Assembly (NCBI RefSeq): GCF_000284415.1 | Contig: NC_017059.1 | Location: 1,703,230-1,723,076 of the forward strand | DNA length: 19,847 nt | Direction of reading: 5' to 3' | Source of the DNA: Pararhodospirillum photometricum DSM 122 | Lineage (GTDB): Bacteria; Pseudomonadota; Alphaproteobacteria; Rhodospirillales; Rhodospirillaceae | Shown here: one piece after another, positions 6,737 through 14,827 of the stretch | How the letters are laid out: every line of letters starts with the position of its first letter | Numbering within the stretch: the stretch's first letter is position 1 | Position numbers and translations under genes: made by a program | The notes under the pieces: generated by a model | Told to the model about the DNA's origin: nothing | Seen by the model: only the letters and a program-made list of their open reading frames with translations | Database searches by the model: none

Positions 6737-8218
6737 TCAGTCGCGAAACAAAATCGGCTTGCGCGCTGCCGAGGCCAAGGCCCGATCCTTGTTGGCGATG
6801 GGGTAGCTGCCCGAGAAACAGGCATCGCAGAACTGGGGAACATGGGGATCGCGGACCGGGCAGCCAGCGGCGCGGTAGAGCCCCTCCAGGCTGACGAACG
6901 CGAGACTGTCCACGCCGAGCAGCCGGGCCATGTCCTCAAGGGTATAATTGGCGGCCAACAGCTTTTCCCGCTCTGGGGTATCAATCCCATAGAAGCAAGG
7001 ATACGTCGTTGGCGGGCTGGAGATGCGCATGTGCACCTCAACGGCGCCGGCCTGCCGGACCATCTCGACGATCTTGGTCGAGGTGGTGCCGCGCACGATG
7101 GAATCATCGACCAGGACGACCCGCTTGCCCTCAAGCTGGCTGCGGTTGGGGTTGTGCTTGCGCTTGACGCCCAGATTGCGGGTCTTGTCGGTCGGTTGAA
7201 TGAAGGTCCGGCCGACATAGTGGTTGCGGATGATGCCGTACTCGAAGGGCAAACCGGCCTCGGCGGCGTAGCCCAGGGCGCTGGGCACCCCGGAGTCCGG
7301 TACCGGGACCACCACATCGGCCTCGACATTGCTTTCGCGGGCCAGTTCCCGGCCGATGGCCTTGCGCACGTCGTAGACGCTGCGGCCCTCGACCACGCTA
7401 TCCGGGCGGGCGAAGTAGATGTACTCGAAGACGCAGAAGTGGGACGGCTGCACGGCGAAGGGCCGCTGGGAGGTGACACCGGCCTCGGTGATGACCACCA
7501 GTTCGCCGGGCTCGATGTCGCGCACGAACTCGGCGCCGATGATGTCGAGGGCGCAGGTCTCGGAAGCCAGCAGGTAGGCGCCATCAAGGTGGCCCAGAAC
7601 CAGCGGGCGGATGCCCATGGGGTCGCGCACGCCGATCAAGGCGGTGTTGGTCAGGGCAACGATGGAGTAGGCGCCCTGGACCTGACGCAAGGCATCAATG
7701 ATGCGCTCTTCCACCGAGGAGCAGATCGAGATGGCGATGAGGTGGATGATCACCTCGGTGTCGCTGGTGGACTGGAACAGACAGCCCCGGTTGACCAGGG
7801 TCTCACGCAAGGTGAGGGCGTTGGTCAGGTTGCCGTTGTGGGCGATGGCCAAGCCGCCGAAGGCGAATTCGGCAAAGAGCGGCTGAATGTTGCGCATTAC
7901 GGCGCCGCCGCTGGTGGAATAGCGGACATGGCCGATGGCGGTGCGGCCTTTCAGCTCGGTCATCAACTGGTCGGAGCGGAAGTTCTCCGAGACGTGGCCG
8001 GGGCCCTTGGCGGCGTGGAACTGGGTGCCGTCGAAGGAGACGATGCCCGCCGCTTCCTGTCCCCGGTGTTGCAGGGCGTGCAGCCCCAGGGCGACGTGGG
8101 CCGCCGCGTCGGGGTCGTTGTACACCCCGAACACCCCGCACTCCTCGTGCAGGGTATCGCCCTCCAGATCGTCGGCGCTGGCGAAAGGGGACAGGGAAAA
8201 ACAGGCGGGTGTTGTCAT
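6737..8218 (-). CDS. purF: Amidophosphoribosyltransferase (PurF)
   Basis: First committed enzyme of purine synthesis: PRPP plus glutamine gives phosphoribosylamine. 493 residues. The catalytic cysteine is Cys27, just after LHEE, so a 26-residue propeptide must be removed, as in the Bacillus-type enzymes. The glutaminase domain has HRGQEAAG and GHVRYSTSG. The PRPP loop VVLVDDSIVRGTT is at ~367-379. Cys262, Cys408, Cys464 and Cys467 (CDAC) match the four ligands of the 4Fe-4S cluster of the B. subtilis enzyme, so this is the oxygen-sensitive iron-sulfur class. The ATG has AAGGA about 8 bases upstream. It starts 24 bases after cvpA. A PurR site or purine riboswitch is not evident, as expected for a gene inside an operon. 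Confidence 0.97.
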   Translation of the reverse strand: MTTPACFSLSPFASADDLEGDTLHEECGVFGVYNDPDAAAHVALGLHALQHRGQEAAGIVSFDGTQFHAAKGPGHVSENFRSDQLMTELKGRTAIGHVRYSTSGGAVMRNIQPLFAEFAFGGLAIAHNGNLTNALTLRETLVNRGCLFQSTSDTEVIIHLIAISICSSVEERIIDALRQVQGAYSIVALTNTALIGVRDPMGIRPLVLGHLDGAYLLASETCALDIIGAEFVRDIEPGELVVITEAGVTSQRPFAVQPSHFCVFEYIYFARPDSVVEGRSVYDVRKAIGRELARESNVEADVVVPVPDSGVPSALGYAAEAGLPFEYGIIRNHYVGRTFIQPTDKTRNLGVKRKHNPNRSQLEGKRVVLVDDSIVRGTTSTKIVEMVRQAGAVEVHMRISSPPTTYPCFYGIDTPEREKLLAANYTLEDMARLLGVDSLAFVSLEGLYRAAGCPVRDPHVPQFCDACFSGSYPIANKDRALASAARKPILFRD

Positions 8219-8242
8219 GGGCGGGTTCCTTGCCCGGTGAAC

Positions 8243-8974
8243 CTACCGGGTGCTTTCGATAAGGCGGTCCATTTCGCGCCGCTGGCCGTTGCCGTAGCCG
8301 GTGGGGCTGGTGGGGTCCTGGGGCGTGGCGACGGGCTGGGGATCGGCCAGTCGCTCGAAGTGACTTTGGGCATTCTGGACGGCGTGCCCGGCGTCTTGGA
8401 CCGCGCGACCGGCGTCAAGAAGGGTTTCGATCTGGTCCTGAGCGGCGGGGGCCTTGGCCCGGGTGTCTTCCTCGCGCCCGCGCAGGGAGTCGGGCAGCAT
8501 TGAGACGGCGACCGTTGTGCCCCGATCCAGAAGCGGCATGCTGGCGGCGCTGCGGATCCAGTCGGGACGCTTATCAGGGGGCATGATCCAGCTCACGCCC
8601 ACGGACAGCGCCACCAAGATGACCGCGCCGCGCACGAGGCCAAACAAGAATCCCAAGGAGCGGTCGAGCGGGTTGAGCGCGGTCTTGCGCACCTGCTTGG
8701 CGATCATGGCGGTCAGGGTAAAAAGCGCGATCAGGGCGACGAGGAACAACACCGCAGCGGCGGCGGCCTCGCCGGCCCAGGGAAACTTGGGCATGAGGTC
8801 GCGAAACGAGGGGGCGAGCAGCGGCTGGCCCCAAAGCGCCACCACGACAGCGCCGGCCCAGGCGGCCACGGACAGCACCTCGTGAACGAAGCCGCGCACG
8901 AAAGCCAAGGCCGCCGAGAGCAGCAGCACGGCCAGCACCGCCACGTCGATGGGGTTGATGAGCCAGCCACTCAT
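8243..8974 (-). CDS. cvpA: CvpA family membrane protein
   Basis: A 243-residue inner-membrane protein with four likely transmembrane segments at ~8-26, 33-53, 69-93 and 108-130. The family signatures RGFVHEVLSVAAW (27-39) and LDRSLGFLFGLVRGAV (103-118) are clear. CvpA was named for colicin V production in E. coli, and its direct activity is not settled; in many genomes it precedes purF, as here. The C-terminal ~100 residues are polar, rich in Ala, Gln and Asp, and probably a cytoplasmic or periplasmic tail longer than in the E. coli protein. The ATG overlaps the radA stop by four bases (ATGA), showing translational coupling. Confidence 0.93.
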   Translation of the reverse strand: MSGWLINPIDVAVLAVLLLSAALAFVRGFVHEVLSVAAWAGAVVVALWGQPLLAPSFRDLMPKFPWAGEAAAAAVLFLVALIALFTLTAMIAKQVRKTALNPLDRSLGFLFGLVRGAVILVALSVGVSWIMPPDKRPDWIRSAASMPLLDRGTTVAVSMLPDSLRGREEDTRAKAPAAQDQIETLLDAGRAVQDAGHAVQNAQSHFERLADPQPVATPQDPTSPTGYGNGQRREMDRLIESTR

Positions 8975-10428
8975 GCGGGCGTGTCCTTGCCCCCGGCTCC
9001 CTTGCCGTGGGGGGCCTTGGCGGCGGGGCGCCCCGGCTCGGGGGGACCGAACAGGACCACCAGGTCCTGGAGATGCCCAATGTCACGCATGCTGAGTCCT
9101 TCCCTGACCCCGGCCCCGCTGCCAGCGCGCCTGGATCCGTCGCGGGGGCGGGCGGGCATCAGGGCTTGGGTAAAGCCCAATTTGGCGGCTTCCTTGAGGC
9201 GGCTGTCCGTTTGCGCCACCGTCCGCACCTCGCCCGAAAGGCCGATCTCCCCGAACACGACCATGTCGGCGGGGGTGGGCACACCCAGAAACGAAGACAG
9301 AAGGGCCGCGGCAACCGCAAGGTCCGCCGCCGGTTCGCCGATCCTCAAGCCACCGGCCACGTTCAGATATACATCATTGCCGGCGAGCGCAAGGCCGCAC
9401 CGGGCGTCAAGGACAGCCAACACCATGGCAAGGCGCCCGCTGTCCCAGCCGACCACGGCGCGTCGGGGGGTGCCTTGGCTGGCCGGCGCGACCAGGGCCT
9501 GGATTTCCACCAGCATGGGCCGGGTGCCCTCGACCCCGGCAAAGACGCACGATCCCGTGACATTGCCGCGCCGCTCGGCCAGAAACAGGGCCGAGGGGTT
9601 GGCCACCTCGCTCAGGCCCTGGTCCGACATGGCGAACACGCCGATTTCGTCGGTGGCGCCAAAGCGGTTTTTGACCGCGCGCAAAATCCGAAACTGGTGG
9701 CCGCGCTCGCCCTCGAAATAGAGCACACAGTCCACCATGTGCTCCATTACCCGGGGGCCGGCCAACTGGCCATCCTTGGTGACGTGGCCGATGAGAAACA
9801 AAACAAAGGAGCGCCGCTTGGCCGCCCGGATCAGCTCCAAGGCCCCGGTGCGCACCTGGGAGACCGTCCCCGGCGCCGAGTCCAGGGTATCGAGCACCAT
9901 GGTTTGGATGGAGTCGATGACCACCACCTCGGGGGGGGTGCCGCTGTCGAGGGTGGCCAGGATGTCGCGCAGATTGGTGGTGGAGGCCAGCCCGACCGGC
10001 GCGTCGGTGAGCCCCAGGCGCCGGGCGCGCAGGCGCACTTGATCCACCGCCTCTTCGCCCGAGAGATAGGCGCAGCGCGCCCCGCCCCGGGCCAAGGCCG
10101 CCGTCACCTGGAGCATGAGGGTGGACTTGCCGATCCCCGGATCGCCGCCGACCAGCAGGGCCGAGCCCGGGACAAGGCCGCCGCCGGTCACCCGGTCCAG
10201 TTCGGCCATGCCGGTGGGCAGGCGAGGCGGCGGCGGGGCGCTGCCCTCCAGGCCAACCAGAGAGACAAGCCGCCCGCCCTGCCCGCCTGTTTGGCCCTTG
10301 GTCAGGGGCTCGGCCGGGGCTTCTTCCTGGTAGGTGTTCCACTCGCCGCAGGCTTCGCAGCGCCCGATCCAGCGCGGCGATACGGCACCGCAGGACTGGC
10401 AGACATAGCGCGTGCTGGGCCGGGCCAT
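8971..10428 (-). CDS. radA: DNA repair protein RadA
   Basis: A 485-residue RecA-like ATPase that helps process recombination intermediates and branch migration. Domain order is standard: an N-terminal C4 zinc finger (Cys10, Cys13, Cys24, Cys27), Walker A GGDPGIGKST at 94-103, Walker B VVVIDS at ~168-173, the RadA-specific KNRFG motif at 253-257, and a C-terminal Lon-protease-like domain. The length is slightly above the usual ~455 residues because of a Gly/Pro/Lys-rich tail (KAPHGKGAGGK). Its ATG shares one base with the mlaF stop (TGATG), and its stop overlaps cvpA, so it is an internal member of the operon. Confidence 0.97.
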   Translation of the reverse strand: MARPSTRYVCQSCGAVSPRWIGRCEACGEWNTYQEEAPAEPLTKGQTGGQGGRLVSLVGLEGSAPPPPRLPTGMAELDRVTGGGLVPGSALLVGGDPGIGKSTLMLQVTAALARGGARCAYLSGEEAVDQVRLRARRLGLTDAPVGLASTTNLRDILATLDSGTPPEVVVIDSIQTMVLDTLDSAPGTVSQVRTGALELIRAAKRRSFVLFLIGHVTKDGQLAGPRVMEHMVDCVLYFEGERGHQFRILRAVKNRFGATDEIGVFAMSDQGLSEVANPSALFLAERRGNVTGSCVFAGVEGTRPMLVEIQALVAPASQGTPRRAVVGWDSGRLAMVLAVLDARCGLALAGNDVYLNVAGGLRIGEPAADLAVAAALLSSFLGVPTPADMVVFGEIGLSGEVRTVAQTDSRLKEAAKLGFTQALMPARPRDGSRRAGSGAGVREGLSMRDIGHLQDLVVLFGPPEPGRPAAKAPHGKGAGGKDTPA

Positions 10429-11195
10429 CAGGCACGCACGCGCATGCGGATGGGCCCCTCGGCCCGGCCGTGGACGAACTGGTCCACGTAGGGGTTGCCC
10501 GAATCCTTGACCGCGGCGGCTGGGCCCTCCCAGATCACCTGGCCCTGGTGGAGCATGGCCACCCGGTCGGCGATCTTGCGGGCGCTGGCCATGTCATGGG
10601 TAATCGACAAGGCGGTGGCGCCCAGGGTGCGCACGCACTTCAAGATCAGGTCGTTGATCACGTCGGCCATGATGGGATCAAGGCCGGTGGTCGGTTCGTC
10701 GAAAAAGATGATCTCGGGCTTGCTGGCAATGGCGCGAGCGAGTCCCACGCGCTTTTGCATGCCCCCCGAGAGTTCCGAGGGCGTGAGGTCGGCGACATCG
10801 GCGCTCAGACCGACCTGGGCCAGGGTTTCCACCGCCGCGTCGCGCGCCAGACGTCGGCGCATGCCGTGGCCCTGGATCAGACCGAAGGCCACGTTTTCCC
10901 AGACCGGCAGGCTGTCGAACAAGGCGGCGCCCTGGAACAGCATGCCAAAACGCGTCATCAAGCGCTCGCGCGCCCGGCCCGAAAGGGTGATGGTTTCCTC
11001 GCCGTCGATACGGATCGAGCCGCCATCGGGGCGCAAGAGGCCCAGAATGCACTTGAGGGCCACCGACTTTCCCGTGCCGGAGCCGCCGATGATGACCAGG
11101 GATTCCCCGGGGTTGACCTCAAGGTCCAGCCCGTCGAGCACCACCTTGGGTCCGAAGGCCTTGCGCAGGCCCGAGAGCGCGATTTTGGGCGTCAT
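10428..11195 (-). CDS. mlaF: MlaF-like ABC transporter ATPase
   Basis: A 255-residue ATPase of the MlaF (Mkl/Ttg2A) family, which drives phospholipid transport between inner and outer membranes together with an MlaE permease. Visible motifs are Walker A GGSGTGKS at 37-44, the Q-loop FQGAALFDS at 87-95, the ABC signature LSGGMQKR at 142-149, Walker B IIFFDEPTTGLDP at 162-174, and the switch histidine His200 (SITHD). The Q-loop and the SGGMQKR signature are typical of this family rather than of general ABC exporters. The start overlaps the mlaE stop by four bases. No MCE-domain protein (MlaD) or STAS protein (MlaB) is encoded next to it, so the rest of the complex must be elsewhere or differ. 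Confidence 0.93.
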   Translation of the reverse strand: MTPKIALSGLRKAFGPKVVLDGLDLEVNPGESLVIIGGSGTGKSVALKCILGLLRPDGGSIRIDGEETITLSGRARERLMTRFGMLFQGAALFDSLPVWENVAFGLIQGHGMRRRLARDAAVETLAQVGLSADVADLTPSELSGGMQKRVGLARAIASKPEIIFFDEPTTGLDPIMADVINDLILKCVRTLGATALSITHDMASARKIADRVAMLHQGQVIWEGPAAAVKDSGNPYVDQFVHGRAEGPIRMRVRA

Positions 11196-11965
11196 TGGGC
11201 GAAGAACAGTTCGGTGAGAAGGTAGTTGAGAACCAGGATCAGGATCGAGGCGCTAACCACAGCGTTGGTGGTCGCCTTGCCCACGCCCTGGGCGCCGCCG
11301 TTGGAGTGGCTGCCATGGTAGCAGCCCATCAGGGCAATGACGAAGCCGAACACCGCCGCCTTCACCAGACCGCTGACCACGTCCATGGTCTCCAGAAACT
11401 CCCAGGTCCGGCCAATGTAACCGGCCGGGGTGAAGCCCAGCTTGGTCGTGCCAATCAGGTAGCCACCAAAAATGCCGATGATATCGGCGACCATCACCAA
11501 GATCGGCAGCATGGTGAGCCCGGCGAGCAGGCGCGGCACCACCAGATACTTGAAGGGATTGGTGGACAGCGTGGTCAGGGCGTCGATCTGCTCGGTGACG
11601 CGCATGGTGCCGATCTCGGCGGCCATGGACGCGCCAATGCGCCCGGCGACCATCAAGCCGGCCAGCACCGGTCCCAACTCGCGGGTCATGGACAACGCCA
11701 CCACGGTGGCGATGGCACCCTCGGCCGAGAAGCGGGCAAAGCCGGTATGGCTTTGCAAGGCCAGCACCATGCCGGTGAAGATGGCGGTGAGGCCCACCAC
11801 CGGCAAGGAGTAGTAGCCGATTTCGATCATCTGCCGGACGATCAGACGCGGAAAAAACGGGGGCCGGACGCAGTGGCCAAGCGCCGTCCCCGCAAAGAGG
11901 GTCAGCCGCCCCACATGGCGCAGAAAGGTCAGGAACACCCGGCCGATCAGGGCAAGCAGGGTCAT
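11192..11965 (-). CDS. mlaE: MlaE-like ABC transporter permease
   Basis: A 257-residue inner-membrane permease of the MlaE (YrbE/Ttg2B) family, which pairs with the ATPase encoded directly after it to move phospholipids and maintain outer-membrane asymmetry. The family core is plain: GLTAIFTGMVLALQ, the TRELGPVLAGLMVAGRIGAS stretch that contacts the ATPase, and TEQIDAL. Several hydrophobic segments span the protein. The first ~30 residues form an amphipathic interface-like helix (FLTFLRHVGRLTLF). It overlaps alr upstream and mlaF downstream by four bases each. Confidence 0.95.
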   Translation of the reverse strand: MTLLALIGRVFLTFLRHVGRLTLFAGTALGHCVRPPFFPRLIVRQMIEIGYYSLPVVGLTAIFTGMVLALQSHTGFARFSAEGAIATVVALSMTRELGPVLAGLMVAGRIGASMAAEIGTMRVTEQIDALTTLSTNPFKYLVVPRLLAGLTMLPILVMVADIIGIFGGYLIGTTKLGFTPAGYIGRTWEFLETMDVVSGLVKAAVFGFVIALMGCYHGSHSNGGAQGVGKATTNAVVSASILILVLNYLLTELFFAQ

Positions 11966-13152
11966 GCGGAACTCCCGGATCCGGGAAGGGCGGCAGGGAG
12001 GGACCCCACCCGACGCGGGCAGCGCGGCCCCAGACGGGTCAGGATTTCGTAGCCGATGGTGCCGGCCACGGCGGCCAGCTCATCGACGGTGTAATCGGCT
12101 CCCAGCAGGTCGATCATGGCCCCCGGCCTCGCTTCGTGTTCGGGAACAGCGCTGACGTCAAGGGTGATCAGGTCCATGGACACCCGGCCGATGACTGGCA
12201 CCCGGATTCCGGCGAGTACTCCCACGCCCTGATTCCCCGCCGCCCGGGGGTAGCCGTCGGCATATCCCACCCCGACAGTGGCGATGCGCCGGCCAGCGGG
12301 CAGACGAATGGACGCACCATAGCCAACCCATCGGGGGGTGTCAATTTGCCGCACCTGGAGAATCCGGGCCTCCAGGCGCACCACCGGGCGCACGGGGGAG
12401 GGACGGCCCGGGGTGGGGTTGATCCCGTACAGGGCGGCGCCGGGGCGCACGAGGTCGCCCTGGAAGGTTGGACCCAGGAAGGTGCCGGCCGAATTGCCAA
12501 GCGAGGCCTCGACTTCGGGTAGCAAGGTGCGGGCATGGCGGAAGGCCTCGGCCTGGGCGGCGTTTTGAGGATGGGCCGGCTCGTCGGCGCATGCCAGATG
12601 GCTCATCAGCAGCAGCGGCGGCGCCCACGTCAGCAACTCGGGATCGCAGGCCGCCGCCGCCAATTCGGGCAGATCCAGGCCCAGGCGGGTCATGCCGGTA
12701 TCGACATGCCACGCCGCCGGGGCCGGGGTGCCGCGCCGGCGTCCCGCCGCCGCCCAGGCCTGGAGTTGCTGGACGCTGTTGAGCGAGGGGATCAGGCCGG
12801 TGGCCATCATCGCCTCCTCCACCCCGGCCGGTGGCCCCGACAGCACGAACAGGCGCCCCCCAGACGGCAGCAGGTCGCGCACGGCCAAGCCTTCGTCGAT
12901 TAGGGCGACAAAAAAGTCGCGGCACCCGGCCTCGGCCAAAGCCGGCAACACCAAGCGGGCACCGCAGCCGTAGGCATCGCTTTTGAGAACGCCGGCGGCG
13001 CGGACCTCGGGGGGCACCTGGGAGACCACGGTCCGCCAGTTGGCGACAATGGCGTCCACGTCAACGGTGAGGCGGGCGGTGGCGCGGCTCTCGCGGGCGT
13101 CAGCGTCCTCCAGTCGGGCAGAAGCGGAGGTTTCCATGATGAAAGCGGTCAC
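11962..13152 (-). CDS. alr: Alanine racemase
   Basis: PLP-dependent fold-type III enzyme that makes D-alanine for peptidoglycan. 396 residues from the GTG at 13152, which overlaps the dnaB stop (GTGA); an ATG at 13137 would remove only five residues and is an equally plausible start, as neither has a clear ribosome site. PLP lysine Lys57 lies in GVLKSDAYGCG, an atypical form of the usual VVKADAYGHG, with Cys in place of His. The catalytic tyrosine is Tyr278 in VGYGASI. RPGAALYG, GRVSMDLI and YEILTRLGPRCPR are other family stretches. No second racemase is in the window, so whether this is the housekeeping enzyme cannot be told, but its location with dnaB suggests so. Confidence 0.95.
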   Translation of the reverse strand: MTAFIMETSASARLEDADARESRATARLTVDVDAIVANWRTVVSQVPPEVRAAGVLKSDAYGCGARLVLPALAEAGCRDFFVALIDEGLAVRDLLPSGGRLFVLSGPPAGVEEAMMATGLIPSLNSVQQLQAWAAAGRRRGTPAPAAWHVDTGMTRLGLDLPELAAAACDPELLTWAPPLLLMSHLACADEPAHPQNAAQAEAFRHARTLLPEVEASLGNSAGTFLGPTFQGDLVRPGAALYGINPTPGRPSPVRPVVRLEARILQVRQIDTPRWVGYGASIRLPAGRRIATVGVGYADGYPRAAGNQGVGVLAGIRVPVIGRVSMDLITLDVSAVPEHEARPGAMIDLLGADYTVDELAAVAGTIGYEILTRLGPRCPRRVGSLPAALPGSGSSA

Positions 13153-14684
13153 ATATCCATGTCCATGGGCGGCTCGCCGCCCTGGAGGTTGCCAAAACGG
13201 GTATAATTGCCATCAAAGAACAGACCGACCGAGCCAATCGGGCCGTGACGTTGCTTGGCGACGATCACCTCGGCCCGGTTATGGGCCTCCTCGCAACGCT
13301 TCATCCAGGCGGCGGTGCGTTCCGTGAACCGGTCCTCGCTTTCGTCGCCCTTGCGCAAGGGTTGGGCGCGCTCTAGGTAGTACTGCTCGCGGAACACGAA
13401 CATGACCACGTCGGCGTCCTGCTCGATGGAGCCGGATTCACGCAAGTCGGACAACTGCGGGCGCTTATCGTCGCGCTGCTCCACCTGACGTGACAACTGC
13501 GAGAGGGCCAGCACCGGCACGTTCAGTTCCTTGGCCAGCGCCTTGAGCCCCCGGGTGATGGCCGAGACTTCCTGAACACGGCCATCGGCTCGCTCGCTCT
13601 TGCCGGCTTGCAACAACTGAAGATAGTCAACCACGATCATGCCCAGGCCATTGCCCTGGGAGCCGCCGATCGAACGCGCCAGACGGCGGCAGCGGGTGCG
13701 CATGGCCGACACGGTCAGCGCCGGGGTGTCGTCGATGAACAAGGGCACGGTGTGCAAGGCGGTCGCCACCTGGACCACCCGGTCGAAATCCTCGTTGGCC
13801 AACTCGCCCGTGCGCAAACGGTGCGACGAGACCTCGGCCTGCTCCGACAAAATACGCGTTGCTAGCTGCTCGGCCGACATTTCGAGCGAGAAAAAAGCCA
13901 CGCAGCGCAGCGGGTCGCCCTCGCGCGATTTGTCCAGGAAGTGAGAGGCGGCGTTAAACGCAATGGTGGTCGCCAGCGCCGTCTTGCCCATGGAGGGGCG
14001 GCCGGCCAGAATCAGCAAGTCGGAATCGTGCAAGCCGCCCAACTTCTTGTCGAGATCGACCAGCCGAGTCGGCACGCCGGCCAGCTCGCCCTCGCGCCGG
14101 TGCGCGCTCTCGGCCATGGCAATGGCGCCAATCAAGGCATCACGGAAGGTGCGCGGCCCGCTGTCTTGCTGGCCGGTGGTCGCCAACTCGAACAAGCGGC
14201 GCTCGGTGCTCTCGATGGTATCGACCGCCGTGGTCTCAAGGGTCGTTTCAAAGGCGGCGTTGACCACATCCTCGCCCAGCGCGATTAGCTCGCGGCGCAG
14301 GTGCAGGTCGTGGATCAGCCGGCCGTAGTCCTCGGCGTTGATGATGGTCACCACCGAGGCCACGAGATCGACGAGATAGGCGGCACCGCCCACCCCTTCT
14401 AACTCGGGCCGCCGGTCCAGGTAGGGCTTGAGCGTCACCGGGTTGGCCAAGTGGCCGCGCTCGATTAGCGTCGCGCACGTCTCGAAGATCAGCCGGTGGG
14501 CCGGGTGCGAGAAGTGGTCGGCCTGGAGAAATTCGGTGACCCGTTCCATGACCCGGTTGTTGGTCATGATGGCCCCCAGGAGGGCCTGTTCGGCTTCCAG
14601 GTTGGCGGGCGGCTGACGGATCGACCCCTCGCCGGCCCCAAGGGGGGCGGGCTGGGGGAGGTTCTGGAGCAAGGTCGTGGTCAT
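13149..14684 (-). CDS. dnaB: Replicative DNA helicase DnaB
   Basis: Hexameric 5'-3' helicase of the replication fork, 511 residues. The N-terminal domain (PPANLEAEQALLGAIM at ~25-40) interacts with primase and the loader. The C-terminal RecA-like motor has Walker A AGRPSMGKTA at 227-236, Walker B MIVVDYLQLL at 349-358, the sensor stretch LSQLSRQVE at ~394-402 and SDLRESGSIEQDADVV at ~412-427. No intein is present although this is a common intein site. AGGA lies seven bases before the ATG at 14684. It heads the overlapping - strand gene string. No promoter stands out in the 143-bp upstream gap, which contains half of a palindromic element. The ribosomal genes rpsR/rplI often linked to dnaB are not seen upstream. 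Confidence 0.98.
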   Translation of the reverse strand: MTTTLLQNLPQPAPLGAGEGSIRQPPANLEAEQALLGAIMTNNRVMERVTEFLQADHFSHPAHRLIFETCATLIERGHLANPVTLKPYLDRRPELEGVGGAAYLVDLVASVVTIINAEDYGRLIHDLHLRRELIALGEDVVNAAFETTLETTAVDTIESTERRLFELATTGQQDSGPRTFRDALIGAIAMAESAHRREGELAGVPTRLVDLDKKLGGLHDSDLLILAGRPSMGKTALATTIAFNAASHFLDKSREGDPLRCVAFFSLEMSAEQLATRILSEQAEVSSHRLRTGELANEDFDRVVQVATALHTVPLFIDDTPALTVSAMRTRCRRLARSIGGSQGNGLGMIVVDYLQLLQAGKSERADGRVQEVSAITRGLKALAKELNVPVLALSQLSRQVEQRDDKRPQLSDLRESGSIEQDADVVMFVFREQYYLERAQPLRKGDESEDRFTERTAAWMKRCEEAHNRAEVIVAKQRHGPIGSVGLFFDGNYTRFGNLQGGEPPMDMDM

Positions 14685-14735
14685 GGCGCCATCCTAACCG
14701 CGATGACCGCCGACCGGTAGCTCTTAGTCAAAGGG

Positions 14736-14752
14736 GACCGAGGGGTCTGGGG
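14736..14752 (+). repeat. Palindromic intergenic element, copy 8 (half copy)
   Basis: GACCGAGGGGTCTGGGG matches the left flank and the beginning of the left arm of the full element, then sequence diverges (CTTTGCTT). The right arm is absent, so this is a remnant. It lies 52 bases upstream of dnaB; the remaining gap to the glycosyltransferase gene shows nothing else recognisable. Confidence 0.7.
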
Positions 14753-14827
14753 CTTTGCTTGTTCCGTTTGGTGGGAAGATTCTGGGCGTCAGCGAGCCGC
14801 TCCGGCCCCTCTTTCCGAGCCCCCCCT

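Noticed and set aside
6842..8503. 553-codon + strand open frame opposite purF and cvpA
   Set aside because: Mirror of the purF codon pattern; purF on the - strand has complete catalytic motifs.
13149..14684. Possible intein in dnaB
   Set aside because: The frame is 511 residues with contiguous helicase motifs; no splicing-domain insertion is visible.
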